From NCBI RefSeq assembly GCF_019132845.1, contig NZ_JAHSPR010000002.1:62001-126000 (forward strand): DNA of 64,000 bases, read 5' to 3'. The notes under the pieces were generated by a model, which saw only the letters and a list, made by a program, of their open reading frames with translations, ran no database searches and was not told where the DNA came from. Of the stretch, positions 56,580-64,000 are shown piece by piece. Each line of letters opens with the position of its first letter. Positions within the stretch are counted from its first letter, which is position 1. Made by a program: the position numbers and the translations under genes. The DNA is from Advenella alkanexedens (lineage in GTDB: Bacteria > Pseudomonadota > Gammaproteobacteria > Burkholderiales > Burkholderiaceae_B).

Positions 56580-57869
56580 ATGTCTTCCCGTCGTTTATTA
56601 CTTGGTCTGATCGTTGTGGCACTCGCTGGAGGTGCCTATTATTTTTATGATAAAAATAAAACACCTGCCCAGGCAGAAACCACGGTAAACGGTTCAGTTG
56701 TTACCTCGGTACTTAATAATCCCGCACCTGCTGCTACCCAGGCCCCTGAAGCCCGCTCAAGCATTACTGTTACCAACGCCCAAACGCCGGTTGTCAGTGA
56801 CTTTGCCAGTGTTGCTCCACCTAACCCGCCTATTAAGGCCTGGATGGTTTTTGATGTAAACAGCAACCAGATTATTGGTAATGTCGAACCCGACCTGCGA
56901 ATTGCACCGGCCTCACTGACCAAACTCATGACGGCCAGCCTGGTGTTTTCCGCCTTGGACGACAAACGCATCAGCCTTGACCAAATGGTGACCGTTTCTG
57001 AAAAGGCCTGGAAAACCGGTGGTTCGCGCATGTTTATTGAGGTGAATAAACAGGTATCGGTGGGTGATTTGCTGCAAGGCATGATTGTGCAGTCTGGCAA
57101 TGATGCCACCATTCAGCTGGCCGAAGTGGTGGCTGGCAGCGAAAGTGTTTTTGTGGGGCAAATGAACCAGGAAGCCAAAGCCTTTGGCATGAACAACACC
57201 AGTTTTGGTGATCCTACCGGCCTGCCTTCGCCAGACACCTACACCACCGTGCGTGATCTGTCGGTGCTGGCTCAACATATTATTAAAGATCACCCCAGCT
57301 ATTATCATTATTTCAGTCAACCTGAATTTACCTTCAATAAAATCAGGCAACCTAACCGTAATGGTTTGCTGTATCGCAATATCGGGGTGGATGGTCTGAA
57401 AACCGGTCACACCGATGACGCGGGTTACTGCCTGATTTCCACGGCTCTGCGCGATGGTCGCCGTATTATCACGATTGTAGTGGGGGCTGATTCGGTGCGT
57501 GCCCGCGAACAGATCAGTCAAACCCTGCTTGACTGGGGGTTCCAGAACTTCAGCGACAAAACCGTTGCCGAAGCCGGCAAACCTCTGGTGCAGCCACGGG
57601 TCTGGGAAGGTGAAACCAAGCAGGTTAACCTGGGTTCGCTGAATCCGGTTATCGTTACGGTACCCCGTGGCCAGGAAAATGCCGTCCAGGTCGTTACCCA
57701 ATACAACGGCAAACTGGTGGCTCCGCTGGCCAAAGGTCAAACCGTGGGTACGGTACAGTTTGTGCTCGATGGCAAAATCCTTAAACAGGAACCCCTGGTG
57801 GTTACCGAAGCGGTTGCCCAAGCCGGTTTCGTGGGTCGCATGTGGGACAAGCTGCTGGGCATGTTCTAG
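56580..57869 (+). CDS. dacC: D-alanyl-D-alanine carboxypeptidase (penicillin-binding protein 5/6 type)
   Basis: A 429-aa periplasmic enzyme anchored or exported by an N-terminal hydrophobic segment (5-22), followed by an unusual ~60-residue Ala/Thr/Pro-rich linker. The catalytic motifs are Ser112-x-x-Lys115, Ser172-Gly-Asn174 and Lys274-Thr-Gly276. A beta-rich C-terminal domain (about 330-400) and an amphipathic tail follow, as in PBP5. It trims the terminal D-Ala from peptidoglycan stem peptides. The D-amino acid aminotransferase downstream could use the released D-Ala; the repeat cluster between them may separate the transcripts. Confidence 0.93.
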   Translation: MSSRRLLLGLIVVALAGGAYYFYDKNKTPAQAETTVNGSVVTSVLNNPAPAATQAPEARSSITVTNAQTPVVSDFASVAPPNPPIKAWMVFDVNSNQIIGNVEPDLRIAPASLTKLMTASLVFSALDDKRISLDQMVTVSEKAWKTGGSRMFIEVNKQVSVGDLLQGMIVQSGNDATIQLAEVVAGSESVFVGQMNQEAKAFGMNNTSFGDPTGLPSPDTYTTVRDLSVLAQHIIKDHPSYYHYFSQPEFTFNKIRQPNRNGLLYRNIGVDGLKTGHTDDAGYCLISTALRDGRRIITIVVGADSVRAREQISQTLLDWGFQNFSDKTVAEAGKPLVQPRVWEGETKQVNLGSLNPVIVTVPRGQENAVQVVTQYNGKLVAPLAKGQTVGTVQFVLDGKILKQEPLVVTEAVAQAGFVGRMWDKLLGMF

Positions 57870-57881
57870 GATTGCTGGTAT

Positions 57882-58084
57882 GCATTCCCACGCAGGAGCG
57901 TGGGAACCAGTGCGATGCGGGGGACGGGTCTGCATTCCCACGCAGGAGCGTGGGAACGAGACGGATAATTCCCCGCCTGCGGAGGGGTGGCGCATAGCGC
58001 CGGGGTGGTTCTGTCCGGTTCCCAAGCTCCCGCGTTGGAACGGGCACGATACTTTTGGTTCCCATGCTCCTGCGTGGGAACGAG
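57882..58084. repeat. Cluster of four REP-like palindromes
   Basis: Copies at 57882-57908 and 57932-57960 have the AGGA loop; copies at 58017-58043 (decayed) and 58057-58084 have TCCC/TCCT loops, that is the opposite orientation. Each is a 7-bp CCCACGC/GCGTGGG stem within a 26-bp imperfect palindrome. The set could fold into one long structure. Frames read through here on either strand are by-products of the repeats. Confidence 0.8.
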
Positions 58085-58164
58085 AGTTTTCAACACAATT
58101 TTTATTTTCAGGCCGCCTTGAAAAACTTCAGTCCGGCCTTATTTACTCGGCATAGAGGTTTACG

Positions 58165-59031
58165 GTGATACAAGGCATTAGCAGTGACAGCCTGGTTTAT
58201 CTGAATGGCGAATACCTGCCACTCAGCCAGGCAAAAATTTCGGTTCTGGACAGGGGTTTTATTTTTGGTGATGGCATTTATGAAGTGGTACCGGCCTACA
58301 ACCGCAAACCATTCCGCCTGAACGAACACGTGGCCCGTCTGGAGCGCAGTCTTAAGGCCATCAAGCTGGAAACCGGCAAAACCACCCAAGACTGGATTCA
58401 GCTCATGACCGACATGGTTAACAAAGCCGAAACTGATAATACCTTTGTGTACCTGCAAGTCACCCGTGGCGTGGCCAAGCGCGATCATGCTTACCCAAAC
58501 CCGCCGGTAGCACCCACCATTTTCTTGATGAGTTCTCCGTTTGTGCGGCCTTCCGAAGAGTTGCGCACCAAGGGTTTCAGGGTGGTAAGCATGCCCGACG
58601 AACGCTGGTATCACTGCGACATTAAAAGTGTTTCCCTGCTGGGCAACATTCTGGCCAAAGAATATGCCCATGCCAAAGGCGTAGACGACGTCATCCAGTT
58701 TCGTGACGGCTTCATGACCGAGGCCTCTTCGGCCAACATCTGGGTGGTTAAAGACGGTACGCTGCTGGCGCCGCTTAAGAACAACCTGATTCTGGAAGGC
58801 ATTCGCTACGGCCTAATGGAAAAACTGGCGGCCCAATGTGGCATCCCGTTTGTGGCACAAAACATTAGCGAAGAACAGGTCGCCCAGGCCGACGAATTGC
58901 TGTTTACCTCGGCCACCAAAGAAGTGCTGCCGATTCTTGAATACAATGGCCAGCCGGTGGGCCAGGGTGTTGCCGGCCCCATCTACCAAAAACTGCGTGC
59001 CGCTTACGATTTGGAAATTGAACAATTATGA
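58165..59031 (+). CDS. dat: D-amino acid aminotransferase
   Basis: A 288-aa fold type IV PLP enzyme starting with GTG. Asp-Arg-Gly-Phe-Ile-Phe-Gly-Asp-Gly near residue 29, PLP lysine Lys154 in Cys-Asp-Ile-Lys-Ser and Glu in Thr-Glu-Ala-Ser-Ser-Ala-Asn are typical of D-alanine aminotransferase. It makes D-Glu from D-Ala and 2-oxoglutarate or the reverse. It overlaps ybeD by 4 bases and belongs to the lipoate gene group as in other Alcaligenaceae. Distinction from branched-chain aminotransferase rests on size and motif spacing. Confidence 0.9.
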   Translation: MIQGISSDSLVYLNGEYLPLSQAKISVLDRGFIFGDGIYEVVPAYNRKPFRLNEHVARLERSLKAIKLETGKTTQDWIQLMTDMVNKAETDNTFVYLQVTRGVAKRDHAYPNPPVAPTIFLMSSPFVRPSEELRTKGFRVVSMPDERWYHCDIKSVSLLGNILAKEYAHAKGVDDVIQFRDGFMTEASSANIWVVKDGTLLAPLKNNLILEGIRYGLMEKLAAQCGIPFVAQNISEEQVAQADELLFTSATKEVLPILEYNGQPVGQGVAGPIYQKLRAAYDLEIEQL

Positions 59032-59306
59032 TGAAAGAAATTCCCCCCGAAGAATCCTTAATTGAATACCCCTGTGATTTTCCGATTAAGGTTATGGGCG
59101 TTAACCACCCCGAGCTGGCCCAAATGCTGGTTGAACTGGTATTGCAGCACGACCCCGGCTTTGATGCCGCTACCGTGGAAATGCGTGCCAGCAAAGGCGG
59201 CAACTACATAGGCTTAACCTTTACCGTGCGTGCCATTTCCCGCGAACAGCTGGACAACATCTATCGTTCCCTGCATGGTCACGAGCTGGTGAAGGTTGTG
59301 CTGTAA
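59028..59306 (+). CDS. ybeD: YbeD family protein (DUF493)
   Basis: A 92-aa protein of the small ferredoxin-like DUF493 family, with the Tyr-Pro-Cys-Asp-Phe-Pro-Ile-Lys-Val-Met-Gly start and Gly-Asn-Tyr-x-Gly-Leu-Thr-Phe-Thr core. It nearly always precedes lipB. Its role is unknown; a regulatory (ACT-like) part in lipoate metabolism has been proposed for the family. ATG at 59028 overlaps the dat stop; the next ATG three bases on is also possible. Confidence 0.92.
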   Translation: MMKEIPPEESLIEYPCDFPIKVMGVNHPELAQMLVELVLQHDPGFDAATVEMRASKGGNYIGLTFTVRAISREQLDNIYRSLHGHELVKVVL

Positions 59307-59310
59307 GCTT

Positions 59311-59934
59311 ATGGCGCAGCTGAAACGGCTTGAAGGCCTGGCCGACTACGAAAGTACCTGGCAGGCCATGAAAACCTTCACGGAAAACCGCCAGCCAGAC
59401 ACGGAAAACCAGATCTGGCAGGTGGAGCACCCGCCAGTGTACACCCTTGGGCAGGCCGGCAAACCGGAACACGTCCTTAACCCGGGCAAGATACCGGTTG
59501 TGCGATGCAACCGGGGCGGCCAGGTGACCTACCATGGCCCCGGGCAGGTGGTGATTTACCCCTTAATCAACCTGCATCGCGCCAACATGTTCGTTAAAGA
59601 ATACGTTACCGCGCTGGAAGACGCCATTATTCATACCCTGAATGACTATGGCATTACCCAGGCCTGCCGCAAAGACGGTGCACCCGGGGTGTATGTACCC
59701 ATGGAAAACGGTGAATTGGCCAAAATTGCCGCCCTGGGTGTGAAAGTCAGCCGTGGCTGCACCTACCATGGCCTGGCCATTAATGTTGACATGGATTTAA
59801 GCCCGTTTGACGGCATCAACCCTTGCGGTTACGCCGAATTAAAAACCATTGATATGAAAACCGTTGGCGCGAAAGCCAGCTGGCAGGAAGTGGCAGACAA
59901 GGTAAGCGGGTATCTGATGGAAGTGTTTGCGTAA
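59311..59934 (+). CDS. lipB: Octanoyl-[acyl-carrier-protein]:protein N-octanoyltransferase
   Basis: A 207-aa enzyme. Lys in Leu-Gly-Val-Lys-Val-Ser and the catalytic Cys in Gly-Cys-Thr-Tyr-His-Gly-Leu-Ala match LipB (Lys135/Cys169 in E. coli). It moves octanoate from ACP to lipoyl domains, which LipA then thiolates. The start at 59311 is 4 bases after ybeD. In relatives lipA follows directly; here 3.7 kb intervene. Confidence 0.94.
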   Translation: MAQLKRLEGLADYESTWQAMKTFTENRQPDTENQIWQVEHPPVYTLGQAGKPEHVLNPGKIPVVRCNRGGQVTYHGPGQVVIYPLINLHRANMFVKEYVTALEDAIIHTLNDYGITQACRKDGAPGVYVPMENGELAKIAALGVKVSRGCTYHGLAINVDMDLSPFDGINPCGYAELKTIDMKTVGAKASWQEVADKVSGYLMEVFA

Positions 59935-59948
59935 GTAAGTTTAGCGAT

Positions 59949-60066
59949 GCATTCCCACGCGGAGCATGGGAACGAGGATGGTGTGTTTCTGGTTCCCATG
60001 CTCCTGCGTGGGATCCGATACGATGCGTGGGGCTGGTTTGCATGCCCACGCAGAGCGTGGAAATGA
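59949..60066. repeat. Cluster of three REP-like palindromes after lipB
   Basis: Copies at 59949-59976 (GGAG loop side, forward), 59991-60016 (TCCT, reverse) and 60040-60066 (forward, decayed). They begin 15 bases after the lipB stop and may serve as its terminator. Confidence 0.75.
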
Positions 60067-60196
60067 GAGCTGATCGAGTATCGTGAACGTCTACATAATC
60101 AAATTTGAGCAAAAATCCTGTTTTGTAATTGATTTTATGTATGTATAATTGAAAAAATGCATTTTCAAAACAATATAATCGGTTTTGTGCATGCCC

Positions 60197-60353
60197 GCAT
60201 TCCCACGCAGGAGCGTGGGAACGAGCAGTCGGTTACCCGCATTCCCCACGGGAGCATGGGAACGAGCAGTCGGTTACCCGCATTCCCTACGGGAGCATGG
60301 GAACGAGCAACGAGCGATAGGAAACCTGGTTCCCATGCTCCTGCGTGGGAACC
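60197..60353. repeat. Three tandem REP-like units plus one inverted copy
   Basis: Forward copies at 60197-60225, 60239-60266 and 60280-60308 are embedded in a tandem repeat of 41-42 bases that includes the linker CAGTCGGTTACCCG. A reverse copy follows at 60328-60353. Only three units and no unique spacers, so it is not a CRISPR array. Confidence 0.75.
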
Positions 60354-60417
60354 GCTACGATGCGTGGGGATGCATATTCTTTGTGCGCACAACCGCTGAA
60401 CCCAACAGGAGTTATTA

Positions 60418-62034
60418 ATGAATACGCTTCCCGCTGACCCCATTGGCGCGGCATGGTTGGCCAAAACGTATCAAATCACTCCGGTAGGGAGTTTGCCAGT
60501 ACAAAGCCAGATCGGTGGCCGACGGGTTACGCAAATTATAGATGGTGACCGGCTGGAAACCTATCCGGAAACCATGCGGCCTACTTCAGAGCCTGCAGCC
60601 CATTTGCAATTTCATTTGCGTCACGAAATTCCTCATCTGGAATTTTTATCCCGTTTGTTTGCCAAAACTGGGGGTGATTTTATCCAGACCTGGGTTAATG
60701 CCGAACCCACAGGACAATATGCGCGCCGGGCGGCTTTTTTATATGAATGGATCAGCAATGCTACGTTACAGCTACCAGAACGCTTGGGTGGCAACTATGT
60801 TGATGCCATCGACAGCAGTAAACTGGTGGCCTCTTCAAAAGACCAAGTCATAAAATCATCGCGTTGGCGTGTTAATGATAACTTGCCGGGAACGCGCTAC
60901 TTCTGTCCGATGATTGTCAAAACCGATGCTGTCATGCTGGCCATGAAGCTGGATGTGCCGCATTTATTCCAGAACCTGGCTGCTGAATTTGGTGAAGACC
61001 TGTTAAGACGTGCCGCCATCTGGATGACATTGCGGGAAAGCAAAGCCAGTTTTGCCATAGAAAGGGAGGCGGACCGCACCAATCGCATTGAACGGTTTGC
61101 CGATGTCATGGCGCGCTGGACCGGGCAGGGTGATTTACCTTTAAGCAACGAGGCACTTGCACAATTACAGGGTGAAATCCTGGGCGATCGCACCACGGTT
61201 ACGCATTTTGGTGTGCGTCAGTCTCCGGTATTTGTGGGGGAAACTTTCCAGTACCAGGATGTGGTTCACTATGTGGCACCACCAGCGGCAGAGGTGCCGC
61301 CCATGCTGGAAGGCCTGCACGTTTTTCTGGAGCGTACCCAAGGGCAGTCACCGGTCATGCGTTGTGCGGTAACGGCTTTTGGCTTTGTGTATATCCACCC
61401 ATTGGCGGATGGCAATGGCCGCATACACCGCTTTCTGGTTAATGACCTGCTGCGTCGTGACGGGGCTGTGCCAGACCCTGTTATTTTGCCTGTGTCAGCG
61501 GTTATTACAGACGATGCCGCAGAACGTCGGGCTTATGACATGATACTGGATGAGGTTTCCAAACCCTTGATGCGAACGCTAAGTGATGATGTTTCGTTTA
61601 GCGTTACCGATATCACTTACCCGGATGGCGTAACATCCAATTTTGAATTCAGCGGTGTCGAAAAAGCCCGTCATGTATGGCGTTACCTTGACCTTGGGCC
61701 GCATGTGATGTATTTGTCCAATATTATCAGGCGGACGTTAACTGAACAGATGCGTGAGCAATCCCGTTATTTACGCAATCATGCACGGGCACGCCAGGCA
61801 CTTAAAGAAATAATTGAAATGCCCGACCAGCAGGCCGACCGCGTGCTGCGTTCCATTGAGCAAAACCAGGGTGCATTAAGCAACGTATTGGCCAAACAGA
61901 TGCCAATATTGCAGGCACCGGGTATATGGGACGAGATTGTTGAAGCGGTAGCACGAGCTTTTCAAGAGGATTTGCTGGTTGACCAGCACGTCGTTAATAG
62001 GTATCACCCATCGCGGCCGGCTGGTGGAGAGTAA
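60418..62034 (+). CDS. Fic family protein (predicted AMPylase)
   Basis: A 538-aa protein with a complete Fic motif, His327-Pro-Leu-Ala-Asp-Gly-Asn-Gly-Arg-Ile-His-Arg338, preceded by the ~110-residue helical Fic core from about 215. The N-terminal ~200 residues lack a named domain, and the C-terminal ~100 residues are helical. With the intact His and GNGRxxR it should transfer AMP (or another nucleotide-derived group) to a hydroxyl of a target protein. A self-inhibitory Ser/Thr-x3-Glu motif was not located with confidence. It sits alone between REP-like clusters in the split lipB-lipA locus, which suggests later insertion. Confidence 0.88.
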   Translation: MNTLPADPIGAAWLAKTYQITPVGSLPVQSQIGGRRVTQIIDGDRLETYPETMRPTSEPAAHLQFHLRHEIPHLEFLSRLFAKTGGDFIQTWVNAEPTGQYARRAAFLYEWISNATLQLPERLGGNYVDAIDSSKLVASSKDQVIKSSRWRVNDNLPGTRYFCPMIVKTDAVMLAMKLDVPHLFQNLAAEFGEDLLRRAAIWMTLRESKASFAIEREADRTNRIERFADVMARWTGQGDLPLSNEALAQLQGEILGDRTTVTHFGVRQSPVFVGETFQYQDVVHYVAPPAAEVPPMLEGLHVFLERTQGQSPVMRCAVTAFGFVYIHPLADGNGRIHRFLVNDLLRRDGAVPDPVILPVSAVITDDAAERRAYDMILDEVSKPLMRTLSDDVSFSVTDITYPDGVTSNFEFSGVEKARHVWRYLDLGPHVMYLSNIIRRTLTEQMREQSRYLRNHARARQALKEIIEMPDQQADRVLRSIEQNQGALSNVLAKQMPILQAPGIWDEIVEAVARAFQEDLLVDQHVVNRYHPSRPAGGE

Positions 62035-62067
62035 ACTTTTCCTGGACCTTCAGCGTTAATAGGCATT

Positions 62068-62190
62068 GGTTCCCACGCAGGAGCATGGGAACCAGGAAAC
62101 GTAATTAGCGGTGCGTTCCCACGCGGGAGCATGGGAACCAGGAAGGTCATTCCTCGTTCCTCGTTCCCATGCTCCCGCGTGGGAATGCAT
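62068..62190. repeat. Cluster of three REP-like palindromes between fic and the ligase gene
   Basis: Forward copies at 62068-62093 and 62112-62139 and a reverse copy at 62155-62190. As in the other clusters, forward copies come first and a reverse copy last. It lies between two accessory genes and may end the fic transcript. Confidence 0.75.
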
Positions 62191-62261
62191 ACATTCTACA
62201 AAAACATACTACAATTGCATACAAATTTAATTGCAATCCCAAACAGGACCCACCTCACCCC

Positions 62262-63551
62262 ATGAAGACAAAATATCAAACCCATTTAGACAGTACGGTT
62301 GTACTGACAAGCGCATTGATGTTTTTGTTTGTGGTCAGTCACCAGGGCTTGCCCAGTGGGGTGTTTTATCTGCTGTGCATGTTATCTTTGGTGGTATGGG
62401 GTGCCAACCGTAAAAACAGTCAAAACGATTCCACGGTTTATTCAAACCAATACAAAATCCTGTTTATCCTGTGTTCGGTCAATCTGCTGGCTGTGCTGGT
62501 ATCCAAAATAGCACATCATCATCTTTCCGGTTCTGAAATAGAAAAAGCCGCGCGGTTTTCTGTAGGGCTGCCCTTGTTGATGCTGGGCATGAAATACATT
62601 CCGGTAGAAAAATTGAAGCATTGCCTGTGGGGTGTTTATGCTGCGGTACTGTATGCGTTTGCTTATGTTGTTTATCTGGCTTGGCCAGATTTTGTCAGGC
62701 CAGATACGTCTGATGTTTATAATGCAGTGGGCTATGGTGTAATTACCCTGTTGTTAAGCAGTATTACCTTATACTCTATTGGGGTGCCATTAACCAGTAA
62801 ACCCCGTTTGGAAAAAAACGCCAAAATCCTCATAGGCCTGCTTGGCATGGCTGGCTTCATGGTAACGCAAACCCGAACCGGCTTGCTGGTTTTGCCAGTG
62901 TATTTGTTGTTGGGCATTTTGTTAGCCTGGAAAGATAAATCCCGGGTGAAAATCGTGATTGGCTATCTGGTTAGTATTACCATTATCTTTGCCTTATTGT
63001 TTACCATTCCAATGGTACAAAATCGGGTGGAAGAAGCTAAAAATGAATTTTTGCAATGTATTCATGTTAATCCTATTGCCGACGAGTCTATCTGTATTCG
63101 TTTGCAATTGTGGAACACAGCCATTGATATATGGCAGCGCAACCCCTTAATCGGAACGGGTAGCAATGCGCAATTCAGTAAAGAATTGCAAAACCATAGT
63201 GTTCCAAAAGGCATGGCTTCGCAAACCACTGCCAATGATTTTGGAGAGCCGCATAATGATTATTTGCAGGCCTTAAGCAGTTTTGGCCCATTGGGCGTAT
63301 TAGGTCTGTTGTTTTTATATTTTGCCCCTGCATGGATATTTGTAAGGCGCCTGCTTCAATCCAATCAAGTGCTTATTCGCAGCTTTGCCGCCATGGGGGC
63401 CGCCGTTTGCCTGGGCTTTGCGATGTACAGCATGACCGAGCTCATGTTCCGCGGTATGCGCACGCTTTCTTTCTATACCTTCATGGTGGCGGTATTCTTG
63501 CTGCTTTCTGCCGCCCGGAAAGACAGTCAAGTGTCCGGCAAACAGGCTTAA
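62262..63551 (+). CDS. O-antigen ligase / Wzy-C domain membrane protein
   Basis: A 429-aa protein with about ten membrane helices. The large periplasmic loop (about 245-340) has the Wzy_C signature: an Arg-x-x-x-Trp segment, Gly-Thr-Gly and then Pro-His-Asn-Asp-Tyr-Leu. WaaL O-antigen ligases, Wzy polymerases and protein O-glycosylases share this, so the exact role is open. ATG at 62262 starts the first helix; the frame upstream to 62169 runs through the repeat. It lies just before lipA, inside the interrupted lipoate locus. Confidence 0.82.
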   Translation: MKTKYQTHLDSTVVLTSALMFLFVVSHQGLPSGVFYLLCMLSLVVWGANRKNSQNDSTVYSNQYKILFILCSVNLLAVLVSKIAHHHLSGSEIEKAARFSVGLPLLMLGMKYIPVEKLKHCLWGVYAAVLYAFAYVVYLAWPDFVRPDTSDVYNAVGYGVITLLLSSITLYSIGVPLTSKPRLEKNAKILIGLLGMAGFMVTQTRTGLLVLPVYLLLGILLAWKDKSRVKIVIGYLVSITIIFALLFTIPMVQNRVEEAKNEFLQCIHVNPIADESICIRLQLWNTAIDIWQRNPLIGTGSNAQFSKELQNHSVPKGMASQTTANDFGEPHNDYLQALSSFGPLGVLGLLFLYFAPAWIFVRRLLQSNQVLIRSFAAMGAAVCLGFAMYSMTELMFRGMRTLSFYTFMVAVFLLLSAARKDSQVSGKQA

Positions 63552-63627
63552 AGCTGACAAGTTAAACGCGTAAGGACTCAAGGGTTTTCAAGTATTGCGG
63601 ATTGAATAACGTTAAAATGAACAATTC

Positions 63628-63646
63628 TGCCCGGTAAAACCGGGCA
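63628..63646 (+). other. Small hairpin upstream of lipA
   Basis: TGCCCGGT and ACCGGGCA form an 8-bp perfect stem with a 3-base loop, 32 bases before the lipA start. No T-run follows, so a role as a full terminator is doubtful; it may be a leader structure. Confidence 0.4.
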
Positions 63647-63678
63647 TGCGCCAGATAAACTGCAAGGTAAGACATATC

Positions 63679-64000
63679 ATGAGTACCGATTCAGCCGTAA
63701 CACCCGCTTCAAAAAACGCCAATTACGACGCCACCAAAAAACAAAAATCATTTGAAAAAACGTCGCGTATTCCTATCAAGATCATTCCTGCCGAGCGTTT
63801 GAAAAAACCCGACTGGATTCGTGTAAAGGCCGCCGCACCCAACTCGCAATTTAACGACATCAAGCGTATTCTGCGCGAAAACGATATGTTTACCGTGTGT
63901 GAAGAAGCTTCCTGCCCGAACATAGGTGAATGCTTTGGCAAGGGCACGGCCACCTTCATGATTATGGGTGATAAATGTACCCGCCGCTGCCCCTTTTGTG
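63679..64000 (+). CDS. lipA: Lipoyl synthase (5' part, cut by window end)
   Basis: The first 107 codons of LipA. The auxiliary cluster motif Cys-x4-Cys-x5-Cys ([12 protein letters not shown]) is followed by the radical-SAM motif Cys-x3-Cys-x2-Cys, whose third cysteine is the last codon seen. It inserts two sulfurs into octanoyl-lipoyl domains made by LipB. Ribosome site aaggtaag precedes the ATG. The rest lies beyond base 64000. Confidence 0.95.
   Translation, partial: MSTDSAVTPASKNANYDATKKQKSFEKTSRIPIKIIPAERLKKPDWIRVKAAAPNSQFNDIKRILRENDMFTVCEEASCPNIGECFGKGTATFMIMGDKCTRRCPFC

Larger units (their letters stand above)
59935..60417. other. 483-base repeat-filled gap between lipB and the Fic gene
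   Basis: The gap contains no gene. It holds two REP-like clusters (59949-60066 and 60197-60353) separated by an AT-rich ~130 bases with possible promoter features (for example TATAATTG near 60142). Frames in this area translate the repeats and are not taken as genes. Confidence 0.7.

Noticed and set aside
56913..58025. 370-codon minus-strand frame opposite dacC
   Set aside because: It lies antisense to the dacC catalytic motifs and runs into the repeat cluster; composition is that of a shadow frame.
60197..60317. Possible CRISPR array (three repeats of 41-42 bases)
   Set aside because: The units repeat as a whole including the linker; there are no unique spacers and no cas genes.
60157..60464. 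Open frames of 77-99 codons around the repeat cluster before the Fic gene
   Set aside because: They translate the palindromic repeats on both strands (recurring Ser-His-Ala-Pro-Ala-Trp-Glu-Pro-like phrases), a common annotation artefact.

Overview
The window reads as chromosome of a betaproteobacterium of the order Burkholderiales, most likely family Alcaligenaceae. The arguments are the birA-coaX(baf) pair, the D-amino acid aminotransferase/ybeD/lipB/lipA order, an aspartyl-tRNA synthetase with residues typical of non-discriminating enzymes, ubiA, waaC-waaA and cysT-cysW, all with moderate GC. Genus cannot be read from the sequence. No tRNA, rRNA, CRISPR array or intact insertion sequence was seen.

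Left end (1-8.7 kb): an AT-richer accessory segment. It opens inside the tail of a tyrosine recombinase, followed with overlaps or tiny gaps by a 669-aa tyrosine recombinase, a 158-aa coiled-coil protein, a 1366-aa membrane-anchored helical-repeat/PIN-like protein and a 624-aa helical protein. The first three match the layout of a Gamma-Mobile-Trio (gmtY-gmtZ-gmtX) element. The last two are its cargo and are the best candidate for an unusual, probably anti-phage, two-gene system. A cluster of short inverted repeats at 8.70-8.78 kb may be the right end of the element.

9.3-23.3 kb: glutamate-dependent acid resistance (gadB-gadC), formaldehyde detoxification (frmR-frmA with its operator), a sulfate ABC importer without its ATPase gene (sbp-cysT-cysW), a shortened prepilin peptidase, a complete branched-chain-amino-acid-type ABC importer (five genes), and a uracil-DNA glycosylase family protein.

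23.3-30.3 kb: a proline locus. putP (Na+/proline symport) and putA (trifunctional PutA) flank an orphan TRAP binding protein. A GGTTAACC palindrome recurs in front of both putP and putA and is probably the site of the PutA ribbon-helix-helix domain or another proline regulator.

30.3-51.4 kb: ubiA, a Na+/H+ antiporter-like protein, fmdB-aspS, an acetate operon (yjcH-actP-acs) with a perfect FNR-type box upstream, a LysR gene, 3-hydroxybutyrate dehydrogenase with a patatin-like lipase and a MarR regulator, a second LysR gene, an aromatic-acid transporter with maleylacetoacetate isomerase, then ypfJ, an M50 peptidase, an EEP-family phosphoesterase, an AhpD-like protein and a class III aminotransferase.

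51.6-64.0 kb: envelope and cofactor genes: waaC-waaA, birA-coaX, a 54-aa remnant resembling the start of an SPOR-domain protein, an alpha/beta hydrolase, dacC, D-amino acid aminotransferase, ybeD, lipB and the start of lipA. lipB and lipA are separated by about 3.7 kb holding a Fic protein and an O-antigen-ligase-like protein, and this stretch is bracketed by dense clusters of a REP-like palindrome (core CCCACGC-AGGA-GCGTGGG) that also occurs at 35.0, 44.2 and 57.9-58.1 kb.
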